From the NCBI GenBank assembly GCA_022575985.1, contig JAKSXM010000040.1:11674001-11738000 (forward strand): a stretch of 64,000 nucleotides of DNA. The letters are read 5' to 3'. Numbering within the stretch: position 1 is the stretch's first letter; every line of letters begins with the position of its first letter. Source of the stretch: Anagrus nilaparvatae (lineage: Eukaryota > Arthropoda > Insecta > Hymenoptera > Mymaridae). Of this stretch, positions 32,696-46,000 are shown piece after piece. A program made the position numbers and the translations under genes. The notes under the pieces were generated by a model that ran no database searches, had not been told where the DNA came from, and saw only the letters and a list, made by a program, of their open reading frames with translations.

Positions 32696-33550
32696 ATGCT
32701 TCCCACCCGGCCAAATCCGTATCATAAACGTTTCCAACACGTTTCCTCAGAAACGAGTTGCACCAGTTAGAAATGTTTCCAGCTCGTTTCCAGCACATTT
32801 CTGAAACGTCAAAATGCGCTCTAGAATTTTTAAATCCCTCGAATTAGAAACGAGTTTGAAACATTTCAGTTACGTCTTAAAAACGTAAAAAATAGATTTT
32901 CAGCAGGATTTAAAAAAAAATAGAATTTTTTGAAACGATTCAGAAACGCTTTAAATTCGTGATAAGAACGTGCAAAAAATAAATGTTAAAATATTATTAA
33001 TAGAATTTTAAGATATTGATAAACAAAAGCATAAAAAAAATATTCAAAAAATATGCCTGATTTTATTATAAAAAAAAATAACAAACGCTTTTTATCTATA
33101 CATAAAGAAAAAATCGAATTTATATTCAGAAAAGATCGAATTTATATTCAGATATATATATTATAAAAATTTTTGTTTTTATAAGTACATAAATTAGTGC
33201 TGCCCTCTTTAGAATTCTTGTCTCTTACGTATACATTTAAGAAAGAGCGCTAATTATGAGTTAATTATAATATGCAGTTGTAAACATTCATGTAATCTTT
33301 TTAGGAAAACTATTTTTTTTAAATAGAATAGGCATTATTTTGTTATGCTATGAACGTACCAATGCTTTAATTTTTTTTTAATTACTGACAATTTCAATTA
33401 TTTTGGCTATTTGTTACAAGAATAAGATAAAAAAGTGAGTATAAATTAAAATAAAAATTGTTTTAAAAATCAAAAGTACTGTTTTAGCAAAGATGCCTAA
33501 TATAAATAACAATACAAGCAATAATTAGTTAATTTATTCAATTTATGACT
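32696..33550. repeat. Degenerate repeat rich in GAAACG(A/T), then AT-rich sequence
   Basis: Between 32725 and 32985 the motif GAAACG or its complement CGTTTC recurs about a dozen times in both orientations (for example CACGTTTCCTCAGAAACGAG). From 33000 on the sequence is AT-rich with no gene seen. Confidence 0.5.
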
Positions 33551-33924
33551 TCATTGTATTTCCCGCTGTCTTCTTTTCAATTCTCTTTTCTGTTCGTCGC
33601 TGATTCTCTTAGGGGCAGCCTTCAGCCAGCTTTTTATTTGTTCCTCAGCAGCGGGGACGCCAGGAATATCCGCACTTTTTATGGCAATAACTGAAAATTA
33701 AAAAAATAATAATAAATTAAAACCGTAGAAAAAATTAAAAAGTTGTTAATTATGAATTTTCTAACTTTTCTATCAATCTTTACCTCTAATGACATCCAGA
33801 AGACTTTTGTAAGCTTCAAATGGTTGTTTTCCATCGCGTTGGCCAGCCCAGTTAAATTTTAACGAGAGTCGGTTACTCATAATTGCCCCCATTATATTGT
33901 TGATGCTTTTCCTGTAGTCTCTTT
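33551..33924 (-). CDS. DUF4806-like protein, two C-terminal exons (partial gene)
   Basis: The upper exon, 33784-33924, reads RDYRKSINNIMGAIMSNRLS, LKFNWAGQRDGKQPFEAYKS, LLDVIR and ends at a GTAAAG donor. The last exon, 33551-33690, follows a TTTTCAG acceptor, joins in phase 1 and reads IAIKSADIPGVPAAEEQIKS, WLKAAPKRISDEQKREL plus a basic tail to a TGA. The helix followed by F-W-G-(R)-G-K-xx-F is the pattern of the DUF4806 domain, a small insect-rich domain of unknown function. The start of the upper exon is uncertain: an acceptor TTGTAG at 33925 is in frame, and open sequence continues to 33988. No upstream exons were found. The intron lies at the same place and phase as in the gene at 40041-46665, so the two are paralogues. 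Confidence 0.6.
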
Positions 33925-34613
33925 CTACAATTTGTTTCATGACCCAATAAGCACAATTTAATTCGAGTCGGATACGAGAATGAGACAAATTTTTAGTCCG
34001 TGTCGGATCCGAATCGGATTCGAGCTGAATACTTACGAAAATTAATTTTTTTTTTTTGCTTAATATCTTTTTTCATTTATTTGATTTTAGAGTACTACGG
34101 TTATTTCTTACCCTATTTTGTATAAAGGTGCATAAGTGTAAAAATTATAATAATAATTAAAATTATTGAACAGGCGAATAAAGGTAGGTTGAATAAAGTT
34201 TTAAAAATAATATTGAATATTTATATATATTTTTCTAAAAATCTTTATTTGAATATTCAAGTATTATTTTAATGTCCTAATAAAATTAAATTATATATCA
34301 TTTGGTTTAATTATACCATCTTCTTCTTCTGAATCTAATATGAAAATAAAATCTATATGAAAATGAAATGTGTTATATTCTTTTAGGTATTTTTTTTGTG
34401 GAATAAGTATAGACAATTAATAAAAATGAGCAAATATTTTCAAAAATTTTTCATGTTTTCTTTATTTATAAATCAAAAACTCATTAAAAACATAACCATA
34501 ATTATAATATAGAATTCACAATAATTTTTACACCTTATTGCCTCTAAAAAAATTTTTCTTTTTTTCACAACATTTAATATTCAAGATAAAATATTAACAT
34601 AACAAGTAATAAT
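33925..34613. other. Sequence between the DUF4806-like fragment and the next palindrome
   Basis: A short run of CGGAT(C/A)CGA-type motifs (33965-34025), then AT-rich DNA with no recognised feature. Confidence 0.4.
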
Positions 34614-35735
34614 ATGTATATGGGCACGTCCAGGATAGAGCAACCAGCCGAAAAAAAAATTAAAAAAATTTTTTTATAATTATTCAAATTGATAAAAATT
34701 TTTTTTTTGTTTTTTTTTTTAATGGGGTCTGGGATTTGTGAAAACATTCCTATTTTACACTTCCTGATGCTTAATTTTGAGATACAGCTGCTCCAAACTT
34801 GGATTTTTTCAATTATTTGATTTCAGCTGCCCAGTTCTCAAATAACTCAAAAACATGAAACATTTAACATATACATATAATTGGGAAAAAAATTTTCTTT
34901 TTATCTGGACTGCCAAAAAAATAAAATTTTTTATTTGGGATTTTTTCCGGTTTCGACTTTAACGATTTCAATTTTTCAAATTGACCGGAAGTCAAGTTCG
35001 CCATAATTATTGCTCAAATTTTTCCAGAATGTTGGCTTTTAAAATTTTTAAGATGTGATATTCAAATGAGCGCCCACAATCATTATTTTAGTCTGCCAAA
35101 TCAACCAAAATCAGCTCGGAATCAGCCAAAAATAGCATATACGTTAATGTTAGGTCTTTTTGGGCAATTTTACCGATAATTATTTATATTGATACCAATT
35201 TTACTTTGATTGAAAAAAAAAATTCCGACCCCTGTTTTAGCTCATTTTGGCTGATTTTGGCAGACTCAATTAATTAAGATAATTATTATTGACGCTCATT
35301 CGAATATTATATCAAAAATTTGTTTGGGACAAACTGTCATATAGGCCAACATATTGGGAAAATTTGAGCAAAAATAATTATTGAGAACTTGACTTCCGGT
35401 CAATTTGAAAAATTCAAACTGTTAACAATGAAACCGGAAGTGGCCCAAAATAAAAAAAAAATTTTTTCTGGGGTAGTCCAGGTAAAAAAAAAATTTTCCC
35501 AATCATATGTATGTGTTTAAAGTTTCATGGTTTTGAGTTATTTCAGGTTGAACTAGGCAACTGAAATCAAATAATTAAAAAAATTAACTTTGGGAGAGCT
35601 GTATCTCAAAATTATGCATCAGGAAGTGTAAAATAGGAGAGTTTTCACAAATACCAGGTAAAAAGTGACACAAAAAAAAATATTTTATTTTATTTCTCGG
35701 CTGGTTGTTCTATCCTGGACGTACCCATATATATA
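34614..35735. mobile_element. Palindromic element, 1.1 kb
   Basis: TATATGGGCACGTCCAGGAT at 34618 pairs with ATCCTGGACGTACCCATATA near 35711-35730, and ACCAGCCG pairs with CGGCTGGT. The axis is near 35174. Inner matches include CAATTTTTCAAATTGACCGG with CCGGTCAATTTGAAAAATT. Arms of about 530 bp are moderately diverged. No open frame of note. The ATATATGGG-type end resembles the ends at 52675, 60190 and 63490. Confidence 0.85.
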
Positions 35736-35944
35736 TGGCGAATAAGAAACATAATAAAAATAATGAAATAATTGGTTTCTTTTTGAAGAAGAAAGAGAAA
35801 CATTGCTTATTATTTTATAACTTACGTTTTAAATTAATATTAAAAATTACATATAATTATTATCGCAACTTAATTTTATTCGTTAAAAAGTACCAGAAAT
35901 AAGAGACTGTTGGATTTTGTTTTAAAAAAATTTTCTCAAACATG

Positions 35945-35972
35945 GTATATATATATATATATATATATATAT
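35945..35972. repeat. (TA)n microsatellite
   Basis: About 14 TA units directly against the next small inverted-repeat element. Confidence 0.9.
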
Positions 35973-36085
35973 ACGGCCAGGCTGCTTTGCTTGAAATTCA
36001 TTTGCTGCTTGAAATTTTGAGTACTCGAAATTACAAGCAATTCAAGCAACTGCTTGAATTTTCAAGCAAAGCAGGCTGGCTGTGT
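35973..36085. mobile_element. Small MITE of 113 bp
   Basis: Ends ACGGCCAGGCTGCTTTGCTT and the inverse AAGCAAAGCAGGCTGGCTGT, with an inner CTTGAATT pairing. The whole unit can fold as one hairpin. It sits at the end of a TA microsatellite, a common MITE target. Confidence 0.75.
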
Positions 36086-36184
36086 AGGATTATTTATAAA
36101 GATAATATACGGTCAGGATTTTAGTATAAATTTAATAAAGTTTATAAAGTTATTTTATAATAAAGTATAGTATATAAATATAGC

Positions 36185-36270
36185 GACCGGCTCGGTAGCG
36201 CAGAGGTAACGTTCTCGCTTTGTAATATAGCAAAAATATTATGAAGTGGGTTCGCGTACAGAGCAGTGAC
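36185..36270 (+). ncRNA. tRNA-like SINE head with pol III A and B boxes
   Basis: TAGCGCAGAGG (36196-36206) fits the A box and GGGTTCGCGTA (36248-36258) the B box, about 52 bp apart, with a CTCGCTTTGTAAT stretch between as in tRNA-derived SINEs. Stems are not intact enough for a working tRNA, and an AT-rich insert replaces part of the anticodon arm. Body and tail beyond 36270 are not defined. Confidence 0.55.
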
Positions 36271-37639
36271 AACTTTTTTTTCTGAAAATAAATATTTAAT
36301 AAAAATTAAATATTTGTTTAAGAAGGGAGAGTAGAGCTAGCTGCCGAGTCGCAGGGGGCAAGATGAAATGGAAAGTGCCATTTACTTGCCTCCGTATGTC
36401 ATGCATAGAGGGCGTTTTTCTAAGGTTTTTCGCGCCTCTTTTAAAGCATAGAGTTGTAGAAATGCAACTCTGTGTTTTAAAGACGGAATTGTCAGCATGG
36501 CTCCTACAAAAAGTCGGACCTTAGACCGCAATTGGCCTTCCCAATCCCTAATGAAGCTAAAGTTAAGTTTGAAAAATGGTTGTTAAAGAGAAACACCGAT
36601 CCTGAATATCCTTCTAATCCTACAGTTTTCACTACAATTTGTCCACATACGCCTCCAAACCTACTAAAATTATTTCCATTAAAGGAAAAAGCGGTATATA
36701 TTTCTCAATATATATATATCGACTTCCGAGGAAATAAAAGCAAAAAATGCGGTTTGGACCGCTTGTGTGCAAATAACTGTTGGTGACCTCCGTATAACGT
36801 AAGGTTCTAAGAGGTTAAATACAGCACATACACATATATAAATATAGCGGTTTACTGAATCTAGTTTCAGAATTTGTATCATAAGAGATACTAATTCTTA
36901 TTTAAATATTATTGAATTTTATTTTTATTAAAGTTTTGTCTTGTAGTAACAAATAAGATTACTCATTCATGATTTGTATAAAAAAATTTTAAAAAATTTA
37001 TGGCACATTAAGTTGAAAGTATGCTTGATCAACTTGAAGTTATCATTATAATTATTGTTAATATTTTCAATAAAAAAAAGATAAGTTGTTTTATCGAGTT
37101 TTTACTTATCAAGATATTTTTTAGCAATATCACAGTAAACTACTCGATTAAACTTGTTTTTTTAATATCTTCAGTCTCTTTCTCTTAAAGTCCTATGTAC
37201 TATCTAAATATATAAATTTAAATAAAATTTTAACTAAACATAAAAAGTTTTTCACATCTCTATTAATCTATGTGTTTAAAATACCAAAAATTATATTATG
37301 TCATAATTTAAAACAAAAATTAGTGCTATCATTAAACATTTGCTCAAACGCCTATTTTAATATTAAAATCAGAAAGCCGACAAAAAAAAAGGCAAACTGA
37401 AAATATACAGCATTTGAATATAGTTGCAGATTAAAATAAAACAAAGCTTAATTTTTAATATAATTTCTATTTTGAACACTATATCTGCTTTTGTACATTC
37501 TTGTTTTATTTTTATTAAAAAATTTGCTTTTCTAAAATTTCAATTTTTATAACTCATTGCATATATGAAAAAAATTTATTTTTCAAAATGTATATAGCCC
37601 AACCATATAATTTTGTTCTTTTATTTAACAAGAAAATTC
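36271..37639. other. Unassigned sequence
   Basis: A patch of balanced composition at 36330-36800 contains frame 36532-36786 (MAFPIPNEAKVKFEKWLLKR, then NTDPEYPSNPTVFTTICP), possibly a decayed coding remnant that I cannot assign. From 36890 to 37640 the sequence is AT-rich with no feature. Confidence 0.35.
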
Positions 37640-38110
37640 AGTTTTCCCGTACGCAAAAATCCTATCAATAATTTGTACAAAAGTTGTATCAAAATTTTGA
37701 TACAGCTTTTGATCAAACTTTGATAGGATTTCCCATACAGCACCGAAGGTTGCTGCGACCTTGCTGAGATATTAAAATGTGTATGTGCAATGTTTGGTCA
37801 AAAACCGCAGCAAAGTTTGTGAAAGGTCGCAGGAACATTAAAATGTCCTAAAATATAAAATTATATGGGCAATTAAGACAAAGGTAGGTGTGGTTAAGAG
37901 TAAAGAGGAGTGAATACTAAACGTATATCGAATGTCGCTGGAAGGTTGCGGCGATGTTTAGATAAATTCAGTAAAATATAGTGAAATATCGCGGCAGGGT
38001 TTCAGCGATGTTCCTGCGACCTTTAAAGCATAAAATTTAATTTTTGAGCACCACACGCTCCAATGTCCAAGAAAGGTGACGGGAAGGTTGCAGGAAGGTC
38101 GCAATAGATT
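37640..38110. repeat. Self-similar repeat with GCAGCGACC/GGTCGCNG motifs
   Basis: Motifs such as GCTGCGACCTTGC, GGTCGCAGGAACATT, AAGGTTGCGGCGATGTT and GATGTTCCTGCGACC alternate in both orientations, giving several overlapping short hairpins. A palindrome TATCAAAATTTTGATA lies near 37690. It looks like a decayed foldback element. Confidence 0.5.
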
Positions 38111-38464
38111 TTTTGAAATTTAAAAAAAAAAACAATTTTTTCGATTCATTGAGATACTTAAAGTATTTATATCACTTAAATTTTGTAATTTGCAGTACTT
38201 TACTGGATGAAAATTAAAACAAGTTAATATTATTTCAATATATTTGCCATTCGACAAAGTTTGGCATATATTATATAGTGTTAATAGCAATACTTTTTTT
38301 TCTTTTTTTTATTTTATTTGCGTAAGTATCTGAATAATTTTGTTTCATACTTTATTTTAGACTTTTTAGTGTATTTCAGTGACAGTTATAATAAAGTGAT
38401 ACCGATTCAGTTTTTATGCAGTAGTTCAGAATGTAAGTAAACATTTTTATTACCTGTTCAAAAA

Positions 38465-38690
38465 GAACCATAATGATTTACAATATGATAAGGTATATTA
38501 TTGAACCAAAAAAGGTTGTATAAATATATCCTGGAATACTCTCAGGATGAAAATTAACCGTCCGAGGGAAAGCTAATATCCTGGAGGTATAATGTTTAAT
38601 TTTTCACCACAAACTATATTCGAAAAAAGCATGTTTATGGATGAAAATTTTGAGATTTTCACATCAACGCATTTTCGAATATCCCAAGTA
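38465..38690. repeat. Isolated FB1-type terminus
   Basis: CATAATGATTTACAATATGA, AAGGTATATTATTGA, then CCTGGAGGTATAAT and TTTTTCACC follow in the same order as in the left end of FB1 (21309-21510). Diverged, and the right end is missing. Confidence 0.7.
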
Positions 38691-38699
38691 CTTTAGTCA

Positions 38700-39570
38700 A
38701 TATACGGTGGGGGTGGTATAATCACCTACCACCACCAGATTTGGTCTACTATAGGTTTTTTGGGTCGCTGAACACGAAAATCGGGGTTATTTCTATGAGA
38801 AATGTGCGGAACACCCTTAAATTTGCAATGTATTTGCGTTCTGAGTGACTAGATTTGGCCAAGAATTGGTCCACTTGGGTTTTTCGGGTCGCTAAACAAG
38901 AATTTCGGCGAATTTTTTGTTAAAAATTAATTACTCACCCTTCAATTAACAAAAACTACCCCTAAAAGGGGTGTTTTTGCTATTTTCGCATTGTCAGTGT
39001 TAAAAATTAAAATTCGGTTTGTATAGGTTTTTTGGATCGCTGATCACGAATTTTGTGGAATTTTTTATTAAAAACTAATTACTCACCCTTAAATTAACAA
39101 AAACTACCCATAAAAGGAGTGTTTTTGCCATTTTCGCATTGTCAAAGTTAAAATTCGGTTTGTACAGGTTTTTTGGGTAGCTGATAACGAATTTTGGGGA
39201 ATTTTTTATTAAAAATTATTTCAAGCGAACCTGAGAGCTGAAAAGCGAAAATGGCAAAAACAGTCCTTTTAGGGGTAGTTTTTGTTAATTTAAGGGTAAG
39301 TAATTAAATTTTAACAAAAAATTCCCCATAATTCTTGTTTAGCGACCCAAAAAACCCAAGTGGACCAATTCTTGGCCAAATCTAGTCACTCAGAACGCAA
39401 TTACATCAAAAATACTCCTTTCTAGGGGTAGTTTTTGCAAATTAGGGGGTGAAATATTAACTTTTTATAGAAAACTCCTAGGAATTCTTGATCAGCGACC
39501 CAAAAAAACCCATATGGACCTATTTTTGGCCAAATCTAGTCACTCAGAACGCAAATACATCGAAAATACA
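38700..39570. mobile_element. Inverted-repeat element with internal tandem units
   Basis: CTGAGTGACTAGATTTGGCC (38841-38860) pairs with GGCCAAATCTAGTCACTCAG (39374-39393), axis near 39117. That block is repeated again at about 39531-39550. The unit with CAAAAACTACCCCTAAAAGG occurs several times in both orientations. The AACTACCCCTA and GGGTCGCT modules also occur in the 12-14 kb element. No coding sequence. Confidence 0.8.
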
Positions 39571-40040
39571 TCATGTTGAAAGGTAAGTTAATTAATTTTT
39601 CAATTTATTTATTAACTAAAGAAAAACTGGAAAAGTAAATGGTGTTTTTTGAAGTTTATTTCTTTATTACATTCTAATTACAAAACCAATTTAAAAAATT
39701 GTATAGAAAATGTAGTTATTGGTGGGCATATATTTAATTGATTTTATAAGTAGTATATAAGGGTTAAATTATTGTTAACTAATGTTTACATACAGACTAA
39801 ATTACCTTCAGTATTTATTAGTTTAATAATTTATGGTCTGAAAAGTTTTTCTATGAGCATACTTTACTAAAAATAGGTTTAATTTGATAAATAAATCACT
39901 GATTTAGAAAAAATATACATTTATTCACACATTTTTTAAAACTTCAAAATTTACAATAAAAAAATAATTATAAAAAACCTTTCTCATAAGTATTTCTTTC
40001 ATAAAAAAATAAAAATAAAAAGTTTTCATGCCGATTACAG

Positions 40041-43000
40041 TTAATCTTGAACTTCTTCTTCTCCAGCTTCTTCTTCGTCAGGTGTATTTTTTAGCATTTT
40101 TTGCCTGAAAAAAATCGCTATAATTAAAAACTAATTGGCTTACAAGAAAAAGCTGATAGGTACATTGTTCAAAATACATTTTATTTTGAATAAAATATTT
40201 TTATACGAGTTTTTATATGAACATGAAATCAAATATCCATGATACAAATGATGAAATCAAATTCATAAAATATAACTCAAAAGAAAATTTTAATTCATAA
40301 AATATAACTCAAAAGAAAATTTTAATTTAAAAATTATAGGTAATGCTTATTAAGTAAAAAAAACATTTTTTTTGAAATTTTAAGATCAAAATTTAATTTC
40401 TAAAAAATAAATCGAAAATAATCTTACTTGTCTTTATCTCTTTTGTCGTTTTGTATGGAACGAGTTAAAACGCTGCCAGCCTCTGCCAGTAATGTAGCTT
40501 CTGTAAATTTAGCTCCTCCCTTCCTTTTCGATGCTACAGCTGTAATAATAAGTTTTAACTTTATATATTTAAATAAACAATTGTATTATTATTATTATTT
40601 ATTATTATAAAAATTTTTTGTTCATAGAATTCTGGGAAAATCTGTAACTCCAGGTTCAGAGCTTATATTTGCCAATGAAAGAATGTAGAAAATTTTTTTT
40701 GAGTTGGGAAGGGTCGGACTGTATAGGAAGGTCAAAATTAATTTTCTAATTCAAAGTTTTAATACAGTGTCTTTTTTACTAAAAATTCTACTTTATGAAT
40801 GAGAGTGAAGATTTGCAAAACTTTTAACCAATTAAAACTCTTAAAATGTGTTTGTTAATAAATGGAATTAATTACAGATTCTGCAAACAAATTTAAGGTA
40901 AACAAGTATGATTTTTAAATAAATTGTTCCAGGTTACAGAAATTAAGTCAAAAAATTTTAATTTAGTTCAATTAATTATTATTTAATTCATTAACCTTTG
41001 GGTCAGTAAGAGTTCTAACTTACCGAGTATCGAGGTCCATAAGTGGGTTTTGTTTAACGGTAGTTTTTTCACGCCTCCCCATGACCTCCCCATACCGCTG
41101 AAATATGTCTGTAGCTCATTGGACATCATACTACAGATGAGGCCATTTATGGATTTTACAGCATCATGCGGGTCTCCTTGGGTCTCCAGATAGGCTTCCT
41201 AAAAAGAGAAAGATTTCATTAATTAAAAAAATTCAAAAATGTTCATTAATTTGTTACAAGTAATTCATATATGAATAAGAATATAAATAAACTAATATTA
41301 TTCTTACTTTTTAATGACATTTAGAAACTCAATTTAAATGAGTGATTATAAATAGTAAGGATATTTTAATAGTTATTTATGAAACAAGTGATATAAAGTT
41401 ATAATATATGCCAATTAAATGCGAAGGTTTATAGGGCCCAAGGCGCGTAGGACCGAGGGACTGTGATCACATTTGGTAAAATATATATTTATACCACAAG
41501 TTTCATACATAATTTTATTTATTAAAGTTTTCCCATCAGTGAGGTAAAAAAAACTTTTACGCAAGCTGTTAAATAAAATAAATTAAATAATTCTCCGTTT
41601 ATTTCTTGAAATGTACTTCATCGATAGAATAATTTATTTTATTATATAATTAGTATTGTTTATTATATTACTTAAAATTTAATTAAAATGTTTTCTCTTT
41701 TTATTTTAAATTATTATGAATTTTAAATGAATCTTAAATTGTTGTTTAAAAATAAATTTAACCACTTTAACTTAAATTATAATGTATCAACAAATTTTAT
41801 TTGATGTAAAAATAAATAGTAAGCGAATAATATATACGATCATAAATAAGGAATTGAGATATTGGATTTCAATGTAATATTCATATTCGCAAAATAAATT
41901 ACATTTCTAAAATGGTCGACGAATTATTAAATTTAATTCTTAACATCTTTAATTAAAAATAAGTTCTAGTTCATTTATTTTATTTTTTTTTTTTTGCAAT
42001 AAATTAAAAAAAAAGCGATTAAAAAAAAAATACAACAATCGGTAACTGTAAGTTCCCAATTGGTAAATTTAAAATAATAGTTTTTTACAACTATTTTTTT
42101 TTTACATTTTGAAACAGAAAAATCTTAGATTTATATAATATAATGACTCTTAAGATTAAGAATAATTATTCTAAATTTAATCAAATCTTACCACTAGTTC
42201 TTTATGACCTTTTACAGCTGTTATTTGTGACTCATGACTCTCAAATTCTATTGTAGTTTTAAGGGGGTATCGTTTTCTTAGCTTCAACGCATCAACAGTA
42301 ATCCTGTCTTGATCAGAAATTATATTGGTTGACCCAAATTTCAAATTATTTAACATTTGCATTACAGCAGAGAACGTAGCTAAAAATATTGAATCTTTTT
42401 AATAAATATGTTAAACTTCGTTTATTTATATTTTTGCAACTATTTTTTTAAGTAAATTTCTTAACTTGTTTTAGGAGCTAACAGATGATTTGAAACGTTA
42501 AGAAAATTATAAACAAAAATTTATAAAAGTATAAATGAAAAAAAATTTTTGCCTGGCCTAGCGTACAAATCGAGCTTTAAGGCTCCATCTACAAACGCCG
42601 TAAACTTGCCTAAGATTTTTTCGATCATTATATTATATATACGGCTATCATATCGTAAGCTTTGCCAGAGACTCTTACTCGTGATAACATTAGTATACTA
42701 GAAGTTTTACCAGAAGTCAAGCAAATATTATGATTATATGATTACATTTTATGAATTTTTTATGTTCATATTTAAAATTAGCAACTTCAACAAGCCCTCC
42801 CCCTCCCCATACAGTATTCCAAGTAAAAATAAAGCCCTTTTATAAAAATTGATTTTACACCCCCTTCCACCCTAATATTTAGTCCCAAATGTAGTTTTGT
42901 GATTTTTTTATGGTCATATTTGAAATCAGTGACGTCAGAAACCCTGATACAGTTTTTCAAAGTAAAAATAAAGCCTTTAATGAAAATTTATTTTTCACCC

Positions 43001-46000
43001 CCTTTTACTCTATTTTCACCTCTATATGAAGTTTTATGCTTTTTTTATCGTCATATATCAAATCAACAACCTCAAAAAACCCCCCTTAGTGTTACTCAAG
43101 TAAAAAAAGCCCTTTATTCAAATTATTTATTAAGATTGTTCACCCTTTTTAACCTAATTTTCTACCCCTAGATGAAACGTCATGATTTGTTTTAAGTTCA
43201 TATTTTAAATCAGCAGCCTCAAAACCCCCCAAATAAAAATTTAGAGATAATAAACTAAGAAGTTTCAGAATTATGATAAACAGGCTCGTTTTGGCCGTAA
43301 AATAGGGTAAAAAAGACATGTTTTTGATGTTTCTACCATTTGTACGCCTTTTCTGAAGGGTTGTACACCAAAAATGACCATAAAACTGAATAGCCGTTAA
43401 AGGTTAATTCGTTAAAAAAAAATATTTAAAAATATTACTTAAATAAAATATTTAAGATTTTAGATTATTGTAAAAATATTTGATTGGGAGTTTTATGAAA
43501 ATACCTTCTAGCAATTGACGATCCGTTAAATTTTTTAGTTGAGGTTTTTCCGCAACTTTTACTCCAGAAGCTGAAATAATGAAATATTGAGACAATTATA
43601 GCGGCTTATAAATCTGTTTTTTTTTCAAACACTAAAATTTATGATTATACCTTCCTCGGTATTAGAATGACTCATCTGATTATTTATCTTGAGTGGAGAG
43701 TTTAAAATTGAAATCATCGAAGTTGATGCTACATAACATAAAAAATTATTTAAAACCTTTTAAATGATAAAAAATTTTTCGATGCACTCAGGTTTATGAA
43801 AAAAATATGACGTTTTGTTGGATATAAAAAACTAAATCGGTTATGAATAATTTATTGCAATAATATATTAACCAGTTGTTTATATTATTTCAATTTTTTT
43901 AAGTTAATTATTCATATTATTTAGATACTGATAAATATAGTATTAGTTTTGTAAAAAATATTTTTCATTTTAATCATTTTAAAAACTGCCAGTTTTAACC
44001 ATAAAAAGAATAATAATTCAATTTTTAAATTATTAAATAATTTCTGTTCTCTAAATAAGCTTTACGGTATAATACTAAATTTTGGTTAATAAATGATATT
44101 ATTAAAAAAAAGGGGGTTTTTTCAATGACGTGTTTTAATGGATCCAATTTGTACTACAGTTAAAATGCAGGGGGGGGGTCTAATAAAGCTAACCAGTTTT
44201 TCCTATTTATTCTTAATTTGAGGGTAGTTTTCTTGTGTTTACTTTTTTTACCCTAATTTCGATCTATTTCTTTTATTGCTCTTTGAAAAAGATATTTATT
44301 AGTAGATCTTCGAATGGCGTTATTGGCAGAACACACTCACTACGAGGATATACTAATATTTATTTGATAAAAATATTACCAGAAAATTATTCAGGGGGGT
44401 TAGCCAAAATTATAGTTTTATTTCAATCCCTATTCGGATAAAACGCGTTTTGACTGAAGTATAATACGTGTTTCTCGTTTTCACACAATATACGCAATTA
44501 AAAATATTTAAAACAATGATTTATTATTAGTTTATAAAATTAAGTAATATATTGCATTTTTTATAAAAACATTGAATTTTTACAATATTGTTTTAATATT
44601 TTTTGTAAGGTAGTTTCTGCAATTTTTTAATACATTCGTATTAAATACCTTACAAAAAATATTAATTGCAGAAACTTGAATACAAATAATCTGATTTTGT
44701 AACCTAAATGAGTCAAAAGAGATTAATAAAGAATATTTTTTAATATACAATTGTTTTATAAAATATTTAGCTTTCTGAATATTGTTAAATTTACCAAAAT
44801 AAAGTTAAATTTTGCATTTTATATATTTCTTTTATCGAACAGTCAGGTTATACAAATGTAATATTTATAACCAAGTTCGGCAATTGAAAATTTTCAATAC
44901 GAATGTATTTAATCCAATTAACTTTTCTATATAGCACCATAAAAATTAAGATTATATATTCTTTTTTATTTACATTTTGACACATATTATTTTATTACTA
45001 AATAATATAATACATCTTTTAATACCTGCATTAATTATTGAAACGCCAGGAGTTTCTGTAATACCGTTTTCAGCACTACTTGCAGCTTTAAAAAAAAATA
45101 AAATTATAAACAAATTTAAACTTTATTTAATATTTTATTTAATATTTAATTTTTAAACCTTTTAAAGAAATTAAATTATTTTCTAATGAGTTATTTTGCA
45201 GAAGTGGTCGCTTCTGAGTAGGTTCTTCTTCTACGCCTTCGGGACTTTCATCATCTATTTCAATATAGCCCAATTCATTCATTGTTGCGTCATTATCAAC
45301 ATCTGCAATATCTTTATATAATTATAAAAAATACAGAAAATAAACTCATTTTTAATTTTTATATGCAACGAAAATTTTCATGTTATTTATTTTATTCAGT
45401 TTAAATTTCTTATTTTTAATCAAATTTTCAGATTATTTTTAAAATAAACTTTTTGATTCTTATTTTGTCAGTTCTTATAATTCTATTTGTTATTACAGCC
45501 TATGAATACAGTAAAAATGTATAACCTTTTTATTATTGCAAAGAGTAATTTAAATATGATTTTTAATAATTTAACCAATAAATTGGTTAATTTTCCAACT
45601 TAATGATTACGTACAGTGTTTCGCCATGATGTATTAGGTTGGCTCGTCAGTAGACTCCTAATACACCTTATCTAGACACTGTTTAGTTATTTAAAAAACA
45701 AAAAATATACAAAGTGCTTGATTACGACCATTACGATTTTTAGCAATTGTTATTTTTTGAATACATAAATTTTTTTTATTTATCTGTTTGTGTGCTTTTT
45801 AGTAATTACAATTTTACTATTAACAATTTCTATTTTTATTTTTCATTTTTATTATATATTATATATTTTAATACATATGTTACAGTTAAAGTACGCTCTC
45901 CCAATAAAATAAGATTTTAAAAACAATTTAAAATTATTAGCAATATAAAATAAAAAATGAGCAAAAATAAAAAAACATTGTTGGCATTTAGGGTTGGTTA

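Noticed and set aside
36185..36270. Functional tRNA gene
   Set aside because: A and B boxes are present, but the acceptor and anticodon stems do not pair and an AT insert sits in the middle. Better called a SINE head.
36532..36786. 84-codon frame with PEYPSNPTVFTTICPHTPPN
   Set aside because: It looks less random than most but has no recognised motif, no confident splice sites and a frame break soon after. It is mentioned in the regional entry only.
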